64,000 nucleotides of DNA from Marinihelvus sp963695135 (GTDB taxonomy: Bacteria; Pseudomonadota; Gammaproteobacteria; Xanthomonadales; SZUA-36). Positions within the stretch are counted from its first letter, which is position 1. The number at the start of each line of letters is the position of its first letter. The translations under genes and the position numbers were made by a program. Shown one piece after another: positions 37,624 through 54,485 of this stretch. The notes below the pieces were generated by a model. The model had not been told where the DNA came from and did no database searches. It saw nothing but the letters and a program-made list of their open reading frames with translations. The DNA lies in NCBI GenBank assembly GCA_963695135.1, contig CAVOGA010000002.1:62001-126000 (forward strand). The letters run 5' to 3'.

Positions 37624-38202
37624 ATGTCCGGTCGCTTCCTGATCGTGGGCCTGGGAAACCCGGGCCCGAAATACGCTGAAACCCGGCACAATGCCGGGTT
37701 TTGGTTTTTGGACCGTCTGCTGGACAAGGCCGCGCTTGGCCTGCGACCGCAGTCCAGGCTCCACGCGGAAATGGCGACCGGCAGCCTGTTTGGTCACGAG
37801 GTGATACTGGCCCGGCCGACCACCTTCATGAACCACAGCGGGCAGGCGGTCAGGGCCCTGGTGGATTATTACGCTATTCCCGCTGAACGTACCCTGCTGG
37901 CATATGATGAACTTGACCTGCCCCCCGGCACCGTGCGCCTGAAACAGGGCGGCGGCCACGGCGGCCACAATGGTGTCCGCGACACCTGCCGCCACCTCGG
38001 AGTGCCGGATTTTTTGCGTCTGCGCATCGGTATTGGCCATCCGGGTCACAAGGACGCCGTCACCGGCTACGTGCTGGGGCGCTGCCCGGCCGCGCAGCGG
38101 GCGGAAATTGATCATTCGATTGAGCGCGCGCTGGACGTGATGCCGCTCGTGCTCGAAGACCGGTTGCAGGAAGCGATGACCGCCCTGCATACCGTTAACT
38201 GA
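37624..38202 (+). CDS. pth: peptidyl-tRNA hydrolase
   Basis: Releases peptides from peptidyl-tRNA that drops off the ribosome. The 192-residue protein has GLGNPGPKYAETRHNAGF with the catalytic His, TFMNHSGQAV, and GGGHGGHNGVRD; the catalytic Asn and His residues are present. It follows rplY by 25 bases and precedes ychF, as expected. Confidence 0.97.
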   Translation: MSGRFLIVGLGNPGPKYAETRHNAGFWFLDRLLDKAALGLRPQSRLHAEMATGSLFGHEVILARPTTFMNHSGQAVRALVDYYAIPAERTLLAYDELDLPPGTVRLKQGGGHGGHNGVRDTCRHLGVPDFLRLRIGIGHPGHKDAVTGYVLGRCPAAQRAEIDHSIERALDVMPLVLEDRLQEAMTALHTVN

Positions 38203-38237
38203 AGCCGGCGTGGCCGGCACCTGAGGAGACCCCGCTC

Positions 38238-39329
38238 ATGGGATTTCGCTGTGGCATTGTAGGCCTGCCGAATGTGGGCAAATCCACCCTGTTCAATGCG
38301 CTGACAGAAGCGGCCATCGAGGCGCAAAACTACCCGTTCTGCACCATTGACCCCAACGTTGGCATGGTTCCTGTTCCGGACCCGCGCCTGGGTGAGCTGG
38401 CAGCGATCAACAAGCCGGAAAAAATCGTCCCGACCACGATGGAGTTCGTCGACATCGCCGGGCTGGTCGCCGGCGCCTCGAAGGGTGAGGGGCTGGGCAA
38501 CCAGTTCCTGGCGCACATCCGGGAAACCGATGCGATTGCGCACGTGGTGCGTTGTTTCGACAACGATGACGTGGTTCACGTCGAGGGCCGGGTTGACCCG
38601 GTTGCGGATGTGGAGACCATCAACACGGAGCTGCAGCTGGCCGATCTCGAGTCGATCGAAAAAAGTCTCCAGAAAGCGGAAAAGCTGCAGCGAACAGGCG
38701 ACAAGGCAGTACTCAAGCGCGTCGCCCTGTTGACGCGCTTGCGGGACGCCATTGACCAGGCGGGAGGCCTTCGCGCCCTTGACCTGTCCGCGGAGGAAGA
38801 AAAAGAGATCCGCTCCATGAACCTGCTCACCCGCAAGCCGGTGATGTATATCGCCAACGTGGACGAGGGTGGCCTGGTGGACAACCCGCACCTCGAGGCG
38901 CTGCGCGCCCACGTGGCTGGCGAAAACGCGCAGGTGGTCGCCGTGTGCGCGGGAATCGAGGCGGAGCTTGCCGGCCTGGAGGACGACGAACGCGAAGAGT
39001 TTCTCAGCGAACTGGGGGTTACCGAGTCGGGATTGTCCCAGCTGATCCACGCCGGATACGCCCTGCTGGGTCTGCTGACCTTCTTCACCGCAGGTCCCAA
39101 GGAAGTGCGTGCCTGGACCGTGCGTCGTGGTTCCACCGCGCCGCAGGCAGCGGGCCGGATCCACACGGATTTTGAGCGCGGCTTCATTCGCGCGCAGGTC
39201 ATCGGATTTGATGATTACATTGCAACCGGGGGCGAGCAGGGCGCCCGGGAGGCCGGAAAGCTGCGTATGGAGGGCAAGGATTACATCGTCAAAGAGGGCG
39301 ATGTGATACTTTTCCGGTTCAATGTCTGA
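38238..39329 (+). CDS. ychF: ribosome-binding ATPase YchF
   Basis: OBG-family P-loop protein that prefers ATP and binds ribosomes; linked to oxidative-stress response. The 363-residue protein has Walker A GLPNVGKST near the N terminus, NYPFCTIDPNVG (switch I), DIAGLVAGASKGEGLGNQFL, a coiled-coil region, and a C-terminal TGS domain (LLTFFTAGPKEVRAWTVRRG). An AGGAGA ribosome site precedes the ATG. Confidence 0.97.
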   Translation: MGFRCGIVGLPNVGKSTLFNALTEAAIEAQNYPFCTIDPNVGMVPVPDPRLGELAAINKPEKIVPTTMEFVDIAGLVAGASKGEGLGNQFLAHIRETDAIAHVVRCFDNDDVVHVEGRVDPVADVETINTELQLADLESIEKSLQKAEKLQRTGDKAVLKRVALLTRLRDAIDQAGGLRALDLSAEEEKEIRSMNLLTRKPVMYIANVDEGGLVDNPHLEALRAHVAGENAQVVAVCAGIEAELAGLEDDEREEFLSELGVTESGLSQLIHAGYALLGLLTFFTAGPKEVRAWTVRRGSTAPQAAGRIHTDFERGFIRAQVIGFDDYIATGGEQGAREAGKLRMEGKDYIVKEGDVILFRFNV

Positions 39330-39422
39330 CCAAAAAACCGCCGCCGGGTCTTTTCCGGTCGCCGGGCTTTGCGGTATAACGCATAGCACAGACCCATTGG
39401 CAAGATCAGGAGAACCCGGGCC

Positions 39423-39756
39423 ATGGCTGGTGCGAAGAAAGACAATCAGGATTCCGCTGAACCCGAAGGGGTCGACGACGTGGCGAAAATAAAGGTTGCA
39501 AACCCCGGTACCCGTTTCCCTGGCGGCACGGCGCCGGCGTATCGAAAAGCTCCGTGAGCGGCAGGAGCTGATGGCGCTGCTGGATGATTTTGGTGACGGC
39601 GACTTCGATCTCGAGCTGCTTGATGAAGATGATGAAGACGAGGCACGTTACCTGTCTGCGGAAGAGGCCGGGGAGGACACCGAGGATGACATCGACGGCG
39701 ATGAGCTCGATGACGATGACGAGTTCCTCGATGACGATTTCGAGGACGAAGACTAA
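39423..39756 (+). CDS. small acidic hypothetical protein (probable +1 frameshift)
   Basis: No family recognised. The ATG at 39423 has AGGAGA upstream but this frame stops near 39558. Removing one A from the run at 39500-39502 joins it to the frame that continues as TPVPVSLAARRRRIEKLRERQEL and ends at 39756, giving about 110 residues: a charged N terminus, an Arg-rich helix and a very acidic C-terminal half of mostly Asp and Glu. A shorter protein starting at TTG 39496 is the alternative. The repair matches the extra-A pattern found elsewhere in the window. Confidence 0.5.
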
Positions 39757-39860
39757 GCGTTAACGCGGCCGTCTTCCTGAGCACGGCCCCAGGTTCACCA
39801 GGCCCTTGTCAGCAGGGCCGTTCGGTTCTACAATCCCGCGCTGCTTTTCGCCGACTTATC

Positions 39861-39890
39861 TTGACGGCCGATCCGGTTGTCAGGCAAAAT
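39861..39890 (+). promoter_or_regulatory. putative promoter of the tRNA-tuf operon
   Basis: TTGACG (39861-39866), an 18-base spacer, and CAAAAT (39885-39890) precede tRNA-Tyr by 16 bases. Position and spacing fit a strong stable-RNA promoter, although no GC-rich discriminator test can be made by eye. Confidence 0.5.
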
Positions 39891-39906
39891 AGGCGGCTTG
39901 CTTGCT

Positions 39907-39991
39907 GGAGGGGTACTCAAGCGGTCAACGAGGGCAGACTGTAAATCTGCTGGCTATGCCTTCGGAGGTTCGAATCCTCCCCCCTCCACCA
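39907..39991 (+). tRNA. tRNA-Tyr (anticodon GTA)
   Basis: Class II tRNA of 85 bases with a long variable arm. Acceptor GGAGGGG pairs with CCCCTCC, the anticodon stem-loop is GCAGACTGTAAATCTGC with anticodon GTA, the T arm has GGTTCGAATCC, and ACCA is encoded at the 3' end. It is the first gene of the tRNA-tuf cluster, like tyrU near tufB in E. coli. Confidence 0.97.
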
Positions 39992-40188
39992 CTTCCCGCC
40001 CTGGCGGGCAGGCGGCAGGACACAATTTGGAGCGACACTGGCGTGGCAGACCCAGCAGGCGGAAAAGACCCCGCAGCCCAGCAATGTCACGGTTTTGTCG
40101 TACCGAAGAGATAAAAAAGGCGGGCAAACGCGGATCCATGGCACAAGCCGTTGGACACGCATTGGCGGCCGGGAGTAGCAAGGTACAG

Positions 40189-40262
40189 GCGGGTGTAGTT
40201 CAACGGTAGAACCTCAGCCTTCCAAGCTGATGATGTGGGTTCGATTCCCATCACCCGCTCCA
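40189..40262 (+). tRNA. tRNA-Gly (anticodon TCC)
   Basis: Acceptor GCGGGTG pairs with CACCCGC, the anticodon loop CTTCCAA gives TCC, the T arm has GGGTTCGATTCCC, and 3' TCCA is encoded; 74 bases. It matches glyT in the E. coli tyrU-glyT-thrT-tufB cluster. The 197-base spacer from tRNA-Tyr contains no gene I can support. Confidence 0.97.
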
Positions 40263-40362
40263 CTAAAAGCTGTTTCTGAAGAACGCTGGATCTACAAAAC
40301 ACAGGGCCCCGATCCGGCCCGCCCGCCCAAAGTGGAGGGCAGAAAGGGATCAAACGGTTTCC

Positions 40363-40438
<76 letters not shown>

Positions 40439-40482
40439 GTTTAATTTAATTGGTACTGACAAGGTATTTTGCGGAGACACCC

Positions 40483-41673
40483 ATGTCCAAGGAAAAGTTC
40501 GAACGTAATAAGCCCCACGTGAACGTAGGCACGATTGGTCACGTGGACCATGGTAAGACGACGCTGACGGCGGCGCTGACGAAGGTGTGTGCTGAGGCGC
40601 GTGGTGGTACGGCGAAGGCGTATGACCAGATTGACAATGCGCCGGAAGAGCGTGAGCGCGGTATTACGATTGCCACGGCGCACGTGGAGTATGAGACGGA
40701 TGGTCGTCATTACGCGCACGTGGACTGCCCGGGACACGCTGACTATGTGAAGAACATGATCACGGGTGCGGCGCAGATGGACGGTGCGATCCTGGTGGTG
40801 AGTGCTGCTGACGGCCCGATGCCGCAGACGCGCGAGCACATTCTGCTGGCGCGCCAGGTGGGTGTGCCGTACATCCTGGTGTACATGAACAAGGCGGACC
40901 AGGTTGACGACGAAGAGCTGCTGGAACTGGTGGAGATGGAAGTTCGCGAACTGCTGTCTTCCTATGACTTCCCGGGTGATGACACGCCGATCGTGACGGG
41001 TTCTGCGCTGAAGGCGCTGGAAGGCGACACGTCTGACATTGGTGTGCCGTCGGTGCTGAAGCTGCTGGACGAGATGGACGCGTACATTCCTGAGCCGCAG
41101 CGTGACACGGACAAGCCGTTCCTGCTGCCGATTGAGGACGTGTTCTCGATTTCCGGTCGCGGCACGGTGGTGACGGGTCGTATTGAGCGCGGTGTGATCA
41201 AGGTTGGTGAAGAGATCGAGATCGTGGGCATCAAGGACACGACGACGACGACCTGTACCGGTGTTGAGATGTTCCGCAAGCTGCTGGACGAAGGTCGTGC
41301 GGGTGACAACGTTGGCGTACTGCTGCGTGGTACGAAGCGTGATGACGTTGAGCGTGGCCAGGTGTTGGCGCACAAGGGCACGATCAAGCCGCACACGAAG
41401 TTTGAGGCTGAGGTGTACATCCTGTCGAAGGAAGAGGGTGGTCGTCACACGCCGTTCTTCAAGGGCTACCGTCCGCAGTTTTACTTCCGTACGACGGACG
41501 TGACGGGTGCCTGTGAGTTGCCGGAAGGTGTTGAGATGGTGATGCCGGGTGACAACGTTCAGATGAAGGTATCTCTGATCAACCCGATCGCCATGGAAGA
41601 AGGTCTGCGCTTCGCGATCCGTGAAGGTGGCCGTACCGTTGGTGCGGGCGTCGTCGCCAAGATCATCGAGTAA
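40483..41673 (+). CDS. tuf: elongation factor Tu, intact copy
   Basis: Delivers aminoacyl-tRNA to the ribosome. The 396-residue protein has GHVDHGKT (P loop), the effector region RGITIATAHVEYET, DCPGHADYV, NKADQV and the three EF-Tu domains, complete. It is nearly identical to the second copy at 59838; I count five third-position base differences plus one extra base in the other copy. Its codon use favours ACG, GCG and GTG, which differs from its neighbours. Location after tRNA-Thr corresponds to tufB. Confidence 0.98.
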   Translation: MSKEKFERNKPHVNVGTIGHVDHGKTTLTAALTKVCAEARGGTAKAYDQIDNAPEERERGITIATAHVEYETDGRHYAHVDCPGHADYVKNMITGAAQMDGAILVVSAADGPMPQTREHILLARQVGVPYILVYMNKADQVDDEELLELVEMEVRELLSSYDFPGDDTPIVTGSALKALEGDTSDIGVPSVLKLLDEMDAYIPEPQRDTDKPFLLPIEDVFSISGRGTVVTGRIERGVIKVGEEIEIVGIKDTTTTTCTGVEMFRKLLDEGRAGDNVGVLLRGTKRDDVERGQVLAHKGTIKPHTKFEAEVYILSKEEGGRHTPFFKGYRPQFYFRTTDVTGACELPEGVEMVMPGDNVQMKVSLINPIAMEEGLRFAIREGGRTVGAGVVAKIIE

Positions 41674-41686
41674 AGCGAAGGCCGCT

Positions 41687-41774
41687 AATCGAGCGCTTCT
41701 TTCGCCAGGGCGAAAACCGCACTCGATTCGCAACGTTGATTGATTCGCTCTGGCGCTGACGCGCCAGCCGCGAA
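41687..41774 (+). ncRNA. two-domain structured element, copy A (after tuf)
   Basis: Helix P1 pairs AATCGAG (41687-41693) with CTCGATT (41722-41728). An internal loop CGCTTC/ACCGCA encloses helix P2, TTTCGC (41700-41705) with GCGAAA (41710-41715). A second domain P3 (41744-41774) pairs TTCGC with GCGAA and CTGGCGC with GCGCCAG around TGAC. A second copy after nusG keeps the loop bases and P3 but has different, still complementary, P1 and P2. No T run follows, so it is not a plain terminator. Confidence 0.65.
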
Positions 41775-41882
41775 GGAAGACAAAGCTTCGGGGTCTCCCG
41801 GGACATCGAAGCGCTGAGTCCGACACACGAGGCTGGTGGCTCCCCGGGAGTTGCCGGCTTCGTTGTCAGGAAAGATTGGATT

Positions 41883-41958
<76 letters not shown>

Positions 41959-42000
41959 GTTCTTACGGACTGGCATACAAGACAGGAACGTGTTCGACGC

Positions 42001-42381
42001 ATGAACAGCAAGGCAGAAACAAGCCGGTCCCCGGCGGTCGACAGCATGCTGCTGTTGGTTGCCGTGCTTATGTTGCTGGGTGGCATCGGAGCTTATTACT
42101 ACTTTCAGGATGCGGCGAATCTGCCGGTCCGCGTAGGTGGTTTGATTCTCTGGTCACTGCTCGGCGCATGGGTTGCGGGTCAGTCTCACCAGGGCGGACG
42201 ATTTTTCCGCTTCCTGAAAGAGTCGGACATTGAGCGCCGCAAGGTGGTCTGGCCGTCGCACCAGGAAACGCTGCAGACCTCCTTGATGGTCATTGTTGTC
42301 ACGATTCTGATCTCCCTGTTCCTGGCAGGTGTTGATTGGTTGCTGGGGGCCCTGGTCCGCAGCCTTCTTGGAGGAGGTTGA
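42001..42381 (+). CDS. secE: preprotein translocase subunit SecE
   Basis: Essential component of the SecYEG channel. The 126-residue protein has three hydrophobic segments (about residues 17-35, 44-60 and 91-113), as in the longer gammaproteobacterial SecE. The conserved amphipathic part with FLKESDIERRKVVWPSHQET precedes the last helix. It is followed by nusG after two bases. Confidence 0.95.
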   Translation: MNSKAETSRSPAVDSMLLLVAVLMLLGGIGAYYYFQDAANLPVRVGGLILWSLLGAWVAGQSHQGGRFFRFLKESDIERRKVVWPSHQETLQTSLMVIVVTILISLFLAGVDWLLGALVRSLLGGG

Positions 42382-42383
42382 TC

Positions 42384-42917
42384 ATGGCCAAGCGCTGGTA
42401 TGTCGTACATGCCTTTTCGGGGTATGAGAATACGGTAAAAAAATCCCTGGCCGAGCGCATCGCGCGCGCCGGGATGGAAGAGTACTTCGGTGAAGTGCTC
42501 GTCCCCACCGAAGAGGTGGTGGAGATGAAAGGCGGTCAGAAGCGTCGTTCCGACCGCAAGTTTTTCCCCGGCTACGTGCTGGTGGAAATGGAAATGACCG
42601 ACGAGACCTGGCACCTGGTAAAAGACGTGCCCAAGGTGATGGGCTTTATCGGCGGAACGGCTGACCGGCCGGCGCCGATCAGTCAGCGCGAGGCGGATGC
42701 CATCCTGAACCGGGTTCAGGAAGGTGTCGACAAGCCGCGCCCGAAGGTGCTGTTCGAACCGGGCGAAATGGTCCGGGTTATCGATGGCCCCTTCAACGAC
42801 TTCAACGGCGTGGTCGAAGAGGTCAATTACGACAAGAACCGCCTGCGGGTGGCGGTACTGATTTTCGGGCGCTCGACCCCGGTAGAACTGGAGTTCCACC
42901 AGGTCGAGAAGTCCTGA
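42384..42917 (+). CDS. nusG: transcription termination/antitermination factor NusG
   Basis: Binds RNA polymerase, Rho and ribosomal protein S10, coupling transcription and translation. The 177-residue protein has the NGN domain (RWYVVHAFSGYENTVKK, GYVLVEMEMTDETW) and a C-terminal KOW domain (GEMVRVIDGPFNDFNGVVEEV). The ATG at 42384 lies downstream of GGAGGAGG. A structured element follows the stop. Confidence 0.97.
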   Translation: MAKRWYVVHAFSGYENTVKKSLAERIARAGMEEYFGEVLVPTEEVVEMKGGQKRRSDRKFFPGYVLVEMEMTDETWHLVKDVPKVMGFIGGTADRPAPISQREADAILNRVQEGVDKPRPKVLFEPGEMVRVIDGPFNDFNGVVEEVNYDKNRLRVAVLIFGRSTPVELEFHQVEKS

Positions 42918-42924
42918 GTACTCG

Positions 42925-43017
42925 ATTTTGCGCTTCTTTCATCGCTGCGCGATGAAAACCGCCCAAAATGCGAGAGATTTAATCGATTCGCCCTGGCGCT
43001 GACGCGCCAACCGCGAA
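42925..43017 (+). ncRNA. two-domain structured element, copy B (after nusG)
   Basis: P1 pairs ATTTTG (42925-42930) with CAAAAT (42964-42969); the loop is CGCTTC/ACCGCC; P2 pairs TTTCATCG (42937-42944) with CGATGAAA (42950-42957). P3 (42987-43017) repeats TTCGC, TGGCGC, TGAC, GCGCCA, GCGAA. Compared with copy A, both helices have changed sequence on both strands while the loop and P3 stayed the same. It lies in the nusG-rplK gap, where an L1 operator is expected in other bacteria, so a regulatory role is possible. Confidence 0.65.
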
Positions 43018-43097
43018 GGTGTGAAACGCGCTTCGGCGCATAACTGACGGGGAGCCTGGGCCGGAGTGGCCGGGCGCTTGAACCCGAGGAGTACAAG

Positions 43098-43532
43098 ATG
43101 GCTAAGAAAATCCTGGCTTATATCAAGCTACAGGTGCCGGCCGGCCAGGCGAATCCGTCCCCACCCGTGGGTCCGGCGCTGGGTCAGCACGGTGTCAATA
43201 TCATGGAATTCTGCAAGGCCTTCAACGCCAAGATGGCGGATGTCGAGCCGGGCCTGCCGATTCCCGTGGTCATTACGGTCTACGCAGACCGCAGCTTCAC
43301 CTTTATCACCAAGACGCCGCCGGCCGCCGTGCTGCTGCGCAAGGCCGCTGGCATTGCCAAGGGCAGTGGTGAGCCGAACACCAACAAGGTGGGCAAGGTG
43401 ACCCGTGAGCAGCTCGAAGAGATTGCCAGGACGAAAGAGCCGGATCTTACCGCTGCTGACATGGATGCCGCGGTGCGAACCATTGCCGGTTCAGCCCGCA
43501 GCATGGGCCTGGAAGTCGAGGGAGTCGAGTAA
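43098..43532 (+). CDS. rplK: 50S ribosomal protein L11
   Basis: Part of the GTPase-associated centre with L10 and L7/L12; required for RelA activation. The 144-residue protein has KLQVPAGQANPSPPVGPALGQHGVNIMEFCKAFN (two adjoining conserved blocks) and the C-terminal GSARSMGLEVEG rRNA-binding end. Its stop overlaps the rplA start by one base (TAATG). Preceded by an AGGAG site. Confidence 0.97.
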   Translation: MAKKILAYIKLQVPAGQANPSPPVGPALGQHGVNIMEFCKAFNAKMADVEPGLPIPVVITVYADRSFTFITKTPPAAVLLRKAAGIAKGSGEPNTNKVGKVTREQLEEIARTKEPDLTAADMDAAVRTIAGSARSMGLEVEGVE

Positions 43533-44224
43533 TGGCCAAGATGAGCAAACGTATTCGCGCCATCAACGAACTGGTTGATCGCGACAAGATCTATGCGCTG
43601 GACGAGGCGCTGGCCCTGCTGAAAGAGTGCAGCAAGGTTGGATTTCGCGAGTCCGTGGACGTGGCCGTGCGGCTCGGCGTTGATCCGCGCAAATCGGACC
43701 AGAACGTCCGTGGCTCTACCGTGCTGCCCAACGGCACCGGCAAGGACGTCCGCGTCGCGGTGTTCGCCCAGGGCGAAAACGCCGAGAAGGCCAAGGCGGC
43801 CGGCGCCGACGTGGTCGGCATGGACGACCTGCATGACCAGATGAAAGACGGTGACCTCGATTTCGGTGTGGTCATCGCCACGCCGGACGCCATGCGCGTT
43901 GTCGGCAAGCTGGGCCAGGTGCTCGGTCCCCGCGGCCTGATGCCGAACCCGAAGGTGGGCACGGTGACACCGGACGTTGAGACCGCGGTGAAGAACGCCA
44001 AGGCGGGCCAGGTGCGTTTCCGCACCGACAAGGCGGGCATTATCCACACCACAATCGGCAAGGCCGATTTCGAGGTGGACGCGCTGAAGGCCAACCTGGC
44101 GGCGCTGATGTCCGATCTGTACAAGCTCAAGCCGGCAGCATCGAAAGGTCAGTATTTCAAGAAAGTCGCGCTGTCCACGACCATGGGTCCGGGCATCGTG
44201 ATTGACCACTCGAGCATTAGCTGA
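43532..44224 (+). CDS. rplA: 50S ribosomal protein L1
   Basis: Forms the L1 stalk of the E site and represses the rplKA mRNA. The 230-residue protein has FRESVDVAVRLGVDPRKSDQ, RGSTVLPNGTGK, GPRGLMPNPKVGTVT and the C-terminal FKKVALSTTMGPGIVID. All conserved segments are present. Confidence 0.97.
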   Translation: MAKMSKRIRAINELVDRDKIYALDEALALLKECSKVGFRESVDVAVRLGVDPRKSDQNVRGSTVLPNGTGKDVRVAVFAQGENAEKAKAAGADVVGMDDLHDQMKDGDLDFGVVIATPDAMRVVGKLGQVLGPRGLMPNPKVGTVTPDVETAVKNAKAGQVRFRTDKAGIIHTTIGKADFEVDALKANLAALMSDLYKLKPAASKGQYFKKVALSTTMGPGIVIDHSSIS

Positions 44225-44534
44225 GCACGAGCATTGAATTTTGGCGGCACGGGTTTCCGTGCGGCTGAAAGCGGCGGGCTACAGCCCCGACCCTTCCGGA
44301 ACACCGGCGGGGCGATGGGCCAAGGCCGTCAAAGACCGCAGGTGTCGGTAACCCCGGAAAATTGGGGTGACTCCGGTTTAAGGGTAGGCGGGTAACCGTC
44401 TGCAGCCTGCGCAGATGGTGGAGCCCCCGCTACTGGATCGGGTTCGAAAGAGCACGATCCCGTAGCGGGGTACCCACTGAATGAGTACTGGAAATAGACC
44501 GGGAAACCGGTCAAAGGACTCCAGGAGGTAACCA
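44225..44534 (+). promoter_or_regulatory. rplJ (L10) leader, autoregulatory RNA
   Basis: This 310-base gap before rplJ has no gene. It is rich in structure; the clearest helix is CCCCGCTAC (44425-44433) with GTAGCGGGG (44462-44470), continuing inside as GGATCG with CGATCC. Its position and size match the L10 leader, to which the L10-L12 complex binds to repress rplJL translation in other bacteria. AGGAGGT just before 44535 is the rplJ ribosome site. Confidence 0.7.
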
Positions 44535-45063
44535 ATGGCGCTCAATATTGAGCAAAAGAAAGCAGTAGTGGCCGAAGTGTCAGAAGTGGCACAGACCGCC
44601 CTGTCTGCTGTTGCGGCGGAGTATCGCGGTCTGACCGTTGAACAGACTGACCGACCTGCGTGTGAAAGCGCGCCAGGGCGGGGTGTATGTCAAGGTCGCC
44701 AAGAATACCCTCGTTCGCAGGGCCGTGGAAGGCACGGACTTCGAATGCCTGAGTGACGTACTGACAGGTCCCATCCTGTTGGCATTCAGCATGGAAGACC
44801 CCGGTGCCGCAGCGCGTCTGGTCAAGGACTACGCCAAGGAGCACAACCTGCTCGTGGCCAAGTCCGTAGCAATCGGTGGTGATATCTACGACGCATCCGA
44901 ACTGGAGCGTCTGTCCAAGCTGCCGACCTACGACCAGGCGATTTCCATGCTGATGGGCGTGATGAAAGCCCCGGTCGAGAAATTCGTCCGGACGCTGGCA
45001 GCACCGCACACCAAGCTGGTTCGCACTGTCGCAGCCGTACGAGACGCAAAGCAGTCTGCTTGA
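44535..45063 (+). CDS. rplJ: 50S ribosomal protein L10 (one +1 frameshift)
   Basis: Base of the L7/L12 stalk. The first 37 codons read MALNIEQKKAVVAEVSEVA through GLTVEQ. Then an extra A at 44646 shifts the frame; without it the text continues LTDLRVKARQGGVYVKVAKNTL and runs to the stop at 45063, 175 residues in all. Conserved parts are RRAVEGTDFECL, MEDPGAAARL and the C-terminal helix that holds L7/L12. The gene is essential for normal growth, so an assembly error is likely. Confidence 0.94.
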
Positions 45064-45125
45064 ACGCAACTTTTATTAACCTGTGGGCCCTGTGCCCCGT
45101 TTGACAATAGATTGGAGAGACGACA

Positions 45126-45507
45126 ATGGCCGTTTCAAAAGAAGATATCCTCGACACGATCGCCAACATGTCTGTGATGGACGTGGTTGAACTGATCGAG
45201 GCAATGGAAGAGAAATTCGGTGTAACCGCTGCTGCCCCGGTGGCAGTGGCTGCTGCTCCTGCTGCTGGTGGTGACGCCGCCGCTGCAGAAGAGAAGACCG
45301 AATTCGACGTGGTCCTGACTTCCTTCGGCAGCCAACAAGGTTCCGGTGATCAAGGCAGTTCGCGAAATCACCGGCCTGGGCCTGAAAGAAGCCAAGGATC
45401 TCGTTGAAAGCGCACCCGCCCCGATCAAGGAAGGCGTTTCGAAGTCCGAAGCCGAAGAAGTACAGAAGAAACTCGAAGAAGCTGGCGCTTCTGTCGAGGT
45501 CAAGTAA
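45126..45507 (+). CDS. rplL: 50S ribosomal protein L7/L12 (one +1 frameshift)
   Basis: Multicopy stalk protein that recruits translation factors. Residues 1-67 read normally (MAVSKEDILDTIANMSVMDV, Ala-rich hinge, EEKTEFDVVLTSFG). Removing A45330 restores GANKVPVIKAVREITGLGLKEAKD split over the C-terminal domain, the hallmark factor-binding region, to the stop at 45507, 126 residues. The GAN sequence is invariant in the family, which supports A as the extra base. Confidence 0.94.
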
Positions 45508-45561
45508 GTCTCTGCGCCCTTACGGGACAGAGACAGGTTCTGGCTGGGGACTGCGGTCCCC
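45508..45561 (+). promoter_or_regulatory. hairpins in the rplL-rpoB gap, possible attenuator/processing site
   Basis: GTCTCTG (45508-45514) pairs with CAGAGAC (45528-45534), and GGGGAC (45546-45551) pairs with GTCCCC (45556-45561). In E. coli the same gap holds a partial terminator and an RNase III site that set the rplL:rpoB ratio. There is no long T run here, so a processing or partial-termination role is inferred from position. Confidence 0.45.
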
Positions 45562-45703
45562 GGCCTGTTCCTGTTGGTGAATTGCCGCCCCGGCGGCAGT
45601 TCCACAAGACCGTGATCAACGGCGGGCCAGTCCCCCGTTTGATTGCCAGAGAATTTTTGAGCCGTCCCAGCTTCGGGCCGGCACAATTTAGGCGGTGCGA
45701 AAC

Positions 45704-49787
<4,084 letters not shown>

Positions 49788-49806
49788 GAAGGACGGGAGA
49801 CGCACT

Positions 49807-54064
<4,258 letters not shown>

Positions 54065-54084
54065 GGTCTGTTCTGCAACACCGG

Positions 54085-54112
54085 AAAAGCCCGCCGCTTG
54101 GCGGGCTTTTTT
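54085..54112 (+). terminator. intrinsic terminator after rpoC
   Basis: GCCCGCC (54089-54095), loop GCTT, GGCGGGC (54100-54106), then six T residues; an AAAA run precedes the stem. It ends the rplKAJL-rpoBC transcript 21 bases after the rpoC stop. Confidence 0.93.
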
Positions 54113-54158
54113 GTTGCGCCTGGCAGGTTATCGGGAACAGGGGAGGCTTCGTCTCGAC

Positions 54159-54212
54159 GGTTGCTGGGTCGCGGGTGCCAGGGGTCCGGACCCGGCACCC
54201 CGATCCGCAACC
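54159..54212. repeat. long near-perfect stem-loop, 22 base pairs
   Basis: The arms 54159-54184 and 54191-54212 pair as 6+6+7+3 base pairs with only small bulges (T165, C172, A180-G181 in the last three digits of position) and a TCCGGA loop. One pair is G-U. It lies between rpoC and the convergent XRE gene, is far longer than a terminator needs, and has no T run. It may be a REP-like palindrome or a remnant of a small mobile element. Confidence 0.6.
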
Positions 54213-54269
54213 TGCATCCGGGCCGTCGGGGCCAGGCGGCACTGGAGCGCCCCTTTAGTTCAGCCGGGC

Positions 54270-54485
54270 TTATTCCAGCTCAAAAATGTCGTTCACGTTC
54301 CTGCCAAAAACCCTGGCGATGCGCAGGGCACTCTCGAGCGAGGGGCAAAAACGTCCCTGTTCGATGGCGATAATCGTTTGCCGGGCAACACCAATTTCCT
54401 CGGCCAGCGCCTGCTGGGTCATGCCGCCGGTGGCCTCGCGCAGTTCGCGCAGCCGGTTGGAGACATGGCTTTTCTTCTTGACCAT
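54270..54485 (-). CDS. small XRE-family helix-turn-helix regulator
   Basis: A 71-residue protein that is almost entirely a Cro/CI-type HTH: RLRELREATGGMTQQALAEEIGVARQTIIAIEQGRFCPSLESALRIARVFG (residues about 11-62), ending NVNDIFELE. It resembles the short regulators (YozG-like) found next to multi-pass membrane proteins. Its ATG shares one base with the stop of the upstream membrane protein, so the two are co-expressed, and it probably regulates their common promoter. Confidence 0.9.
   Translation of the reverse strand: MVKKKSHVSNRLRELREATGGMTQQALAEEIGVARQTIIAIEQGRFCPSLESALRIARVFGRNVNDIFELE

Noticed and set aside
40441..41826. 461-codon minus-strand frame across tuf
   Set aside because: Shadow of the tuf codon bias; the same antisense frame appears over the second tuf. 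The protein is low-complexity in His/Arg/Leu.
42925..43017. Element B as a plain L1 operator for rplKA
   Set aside because: Position fits, but the same element occurs after tuf where no L1-controlled gene follows, so an L1 operator alone does not explain it. Not fully excluded.
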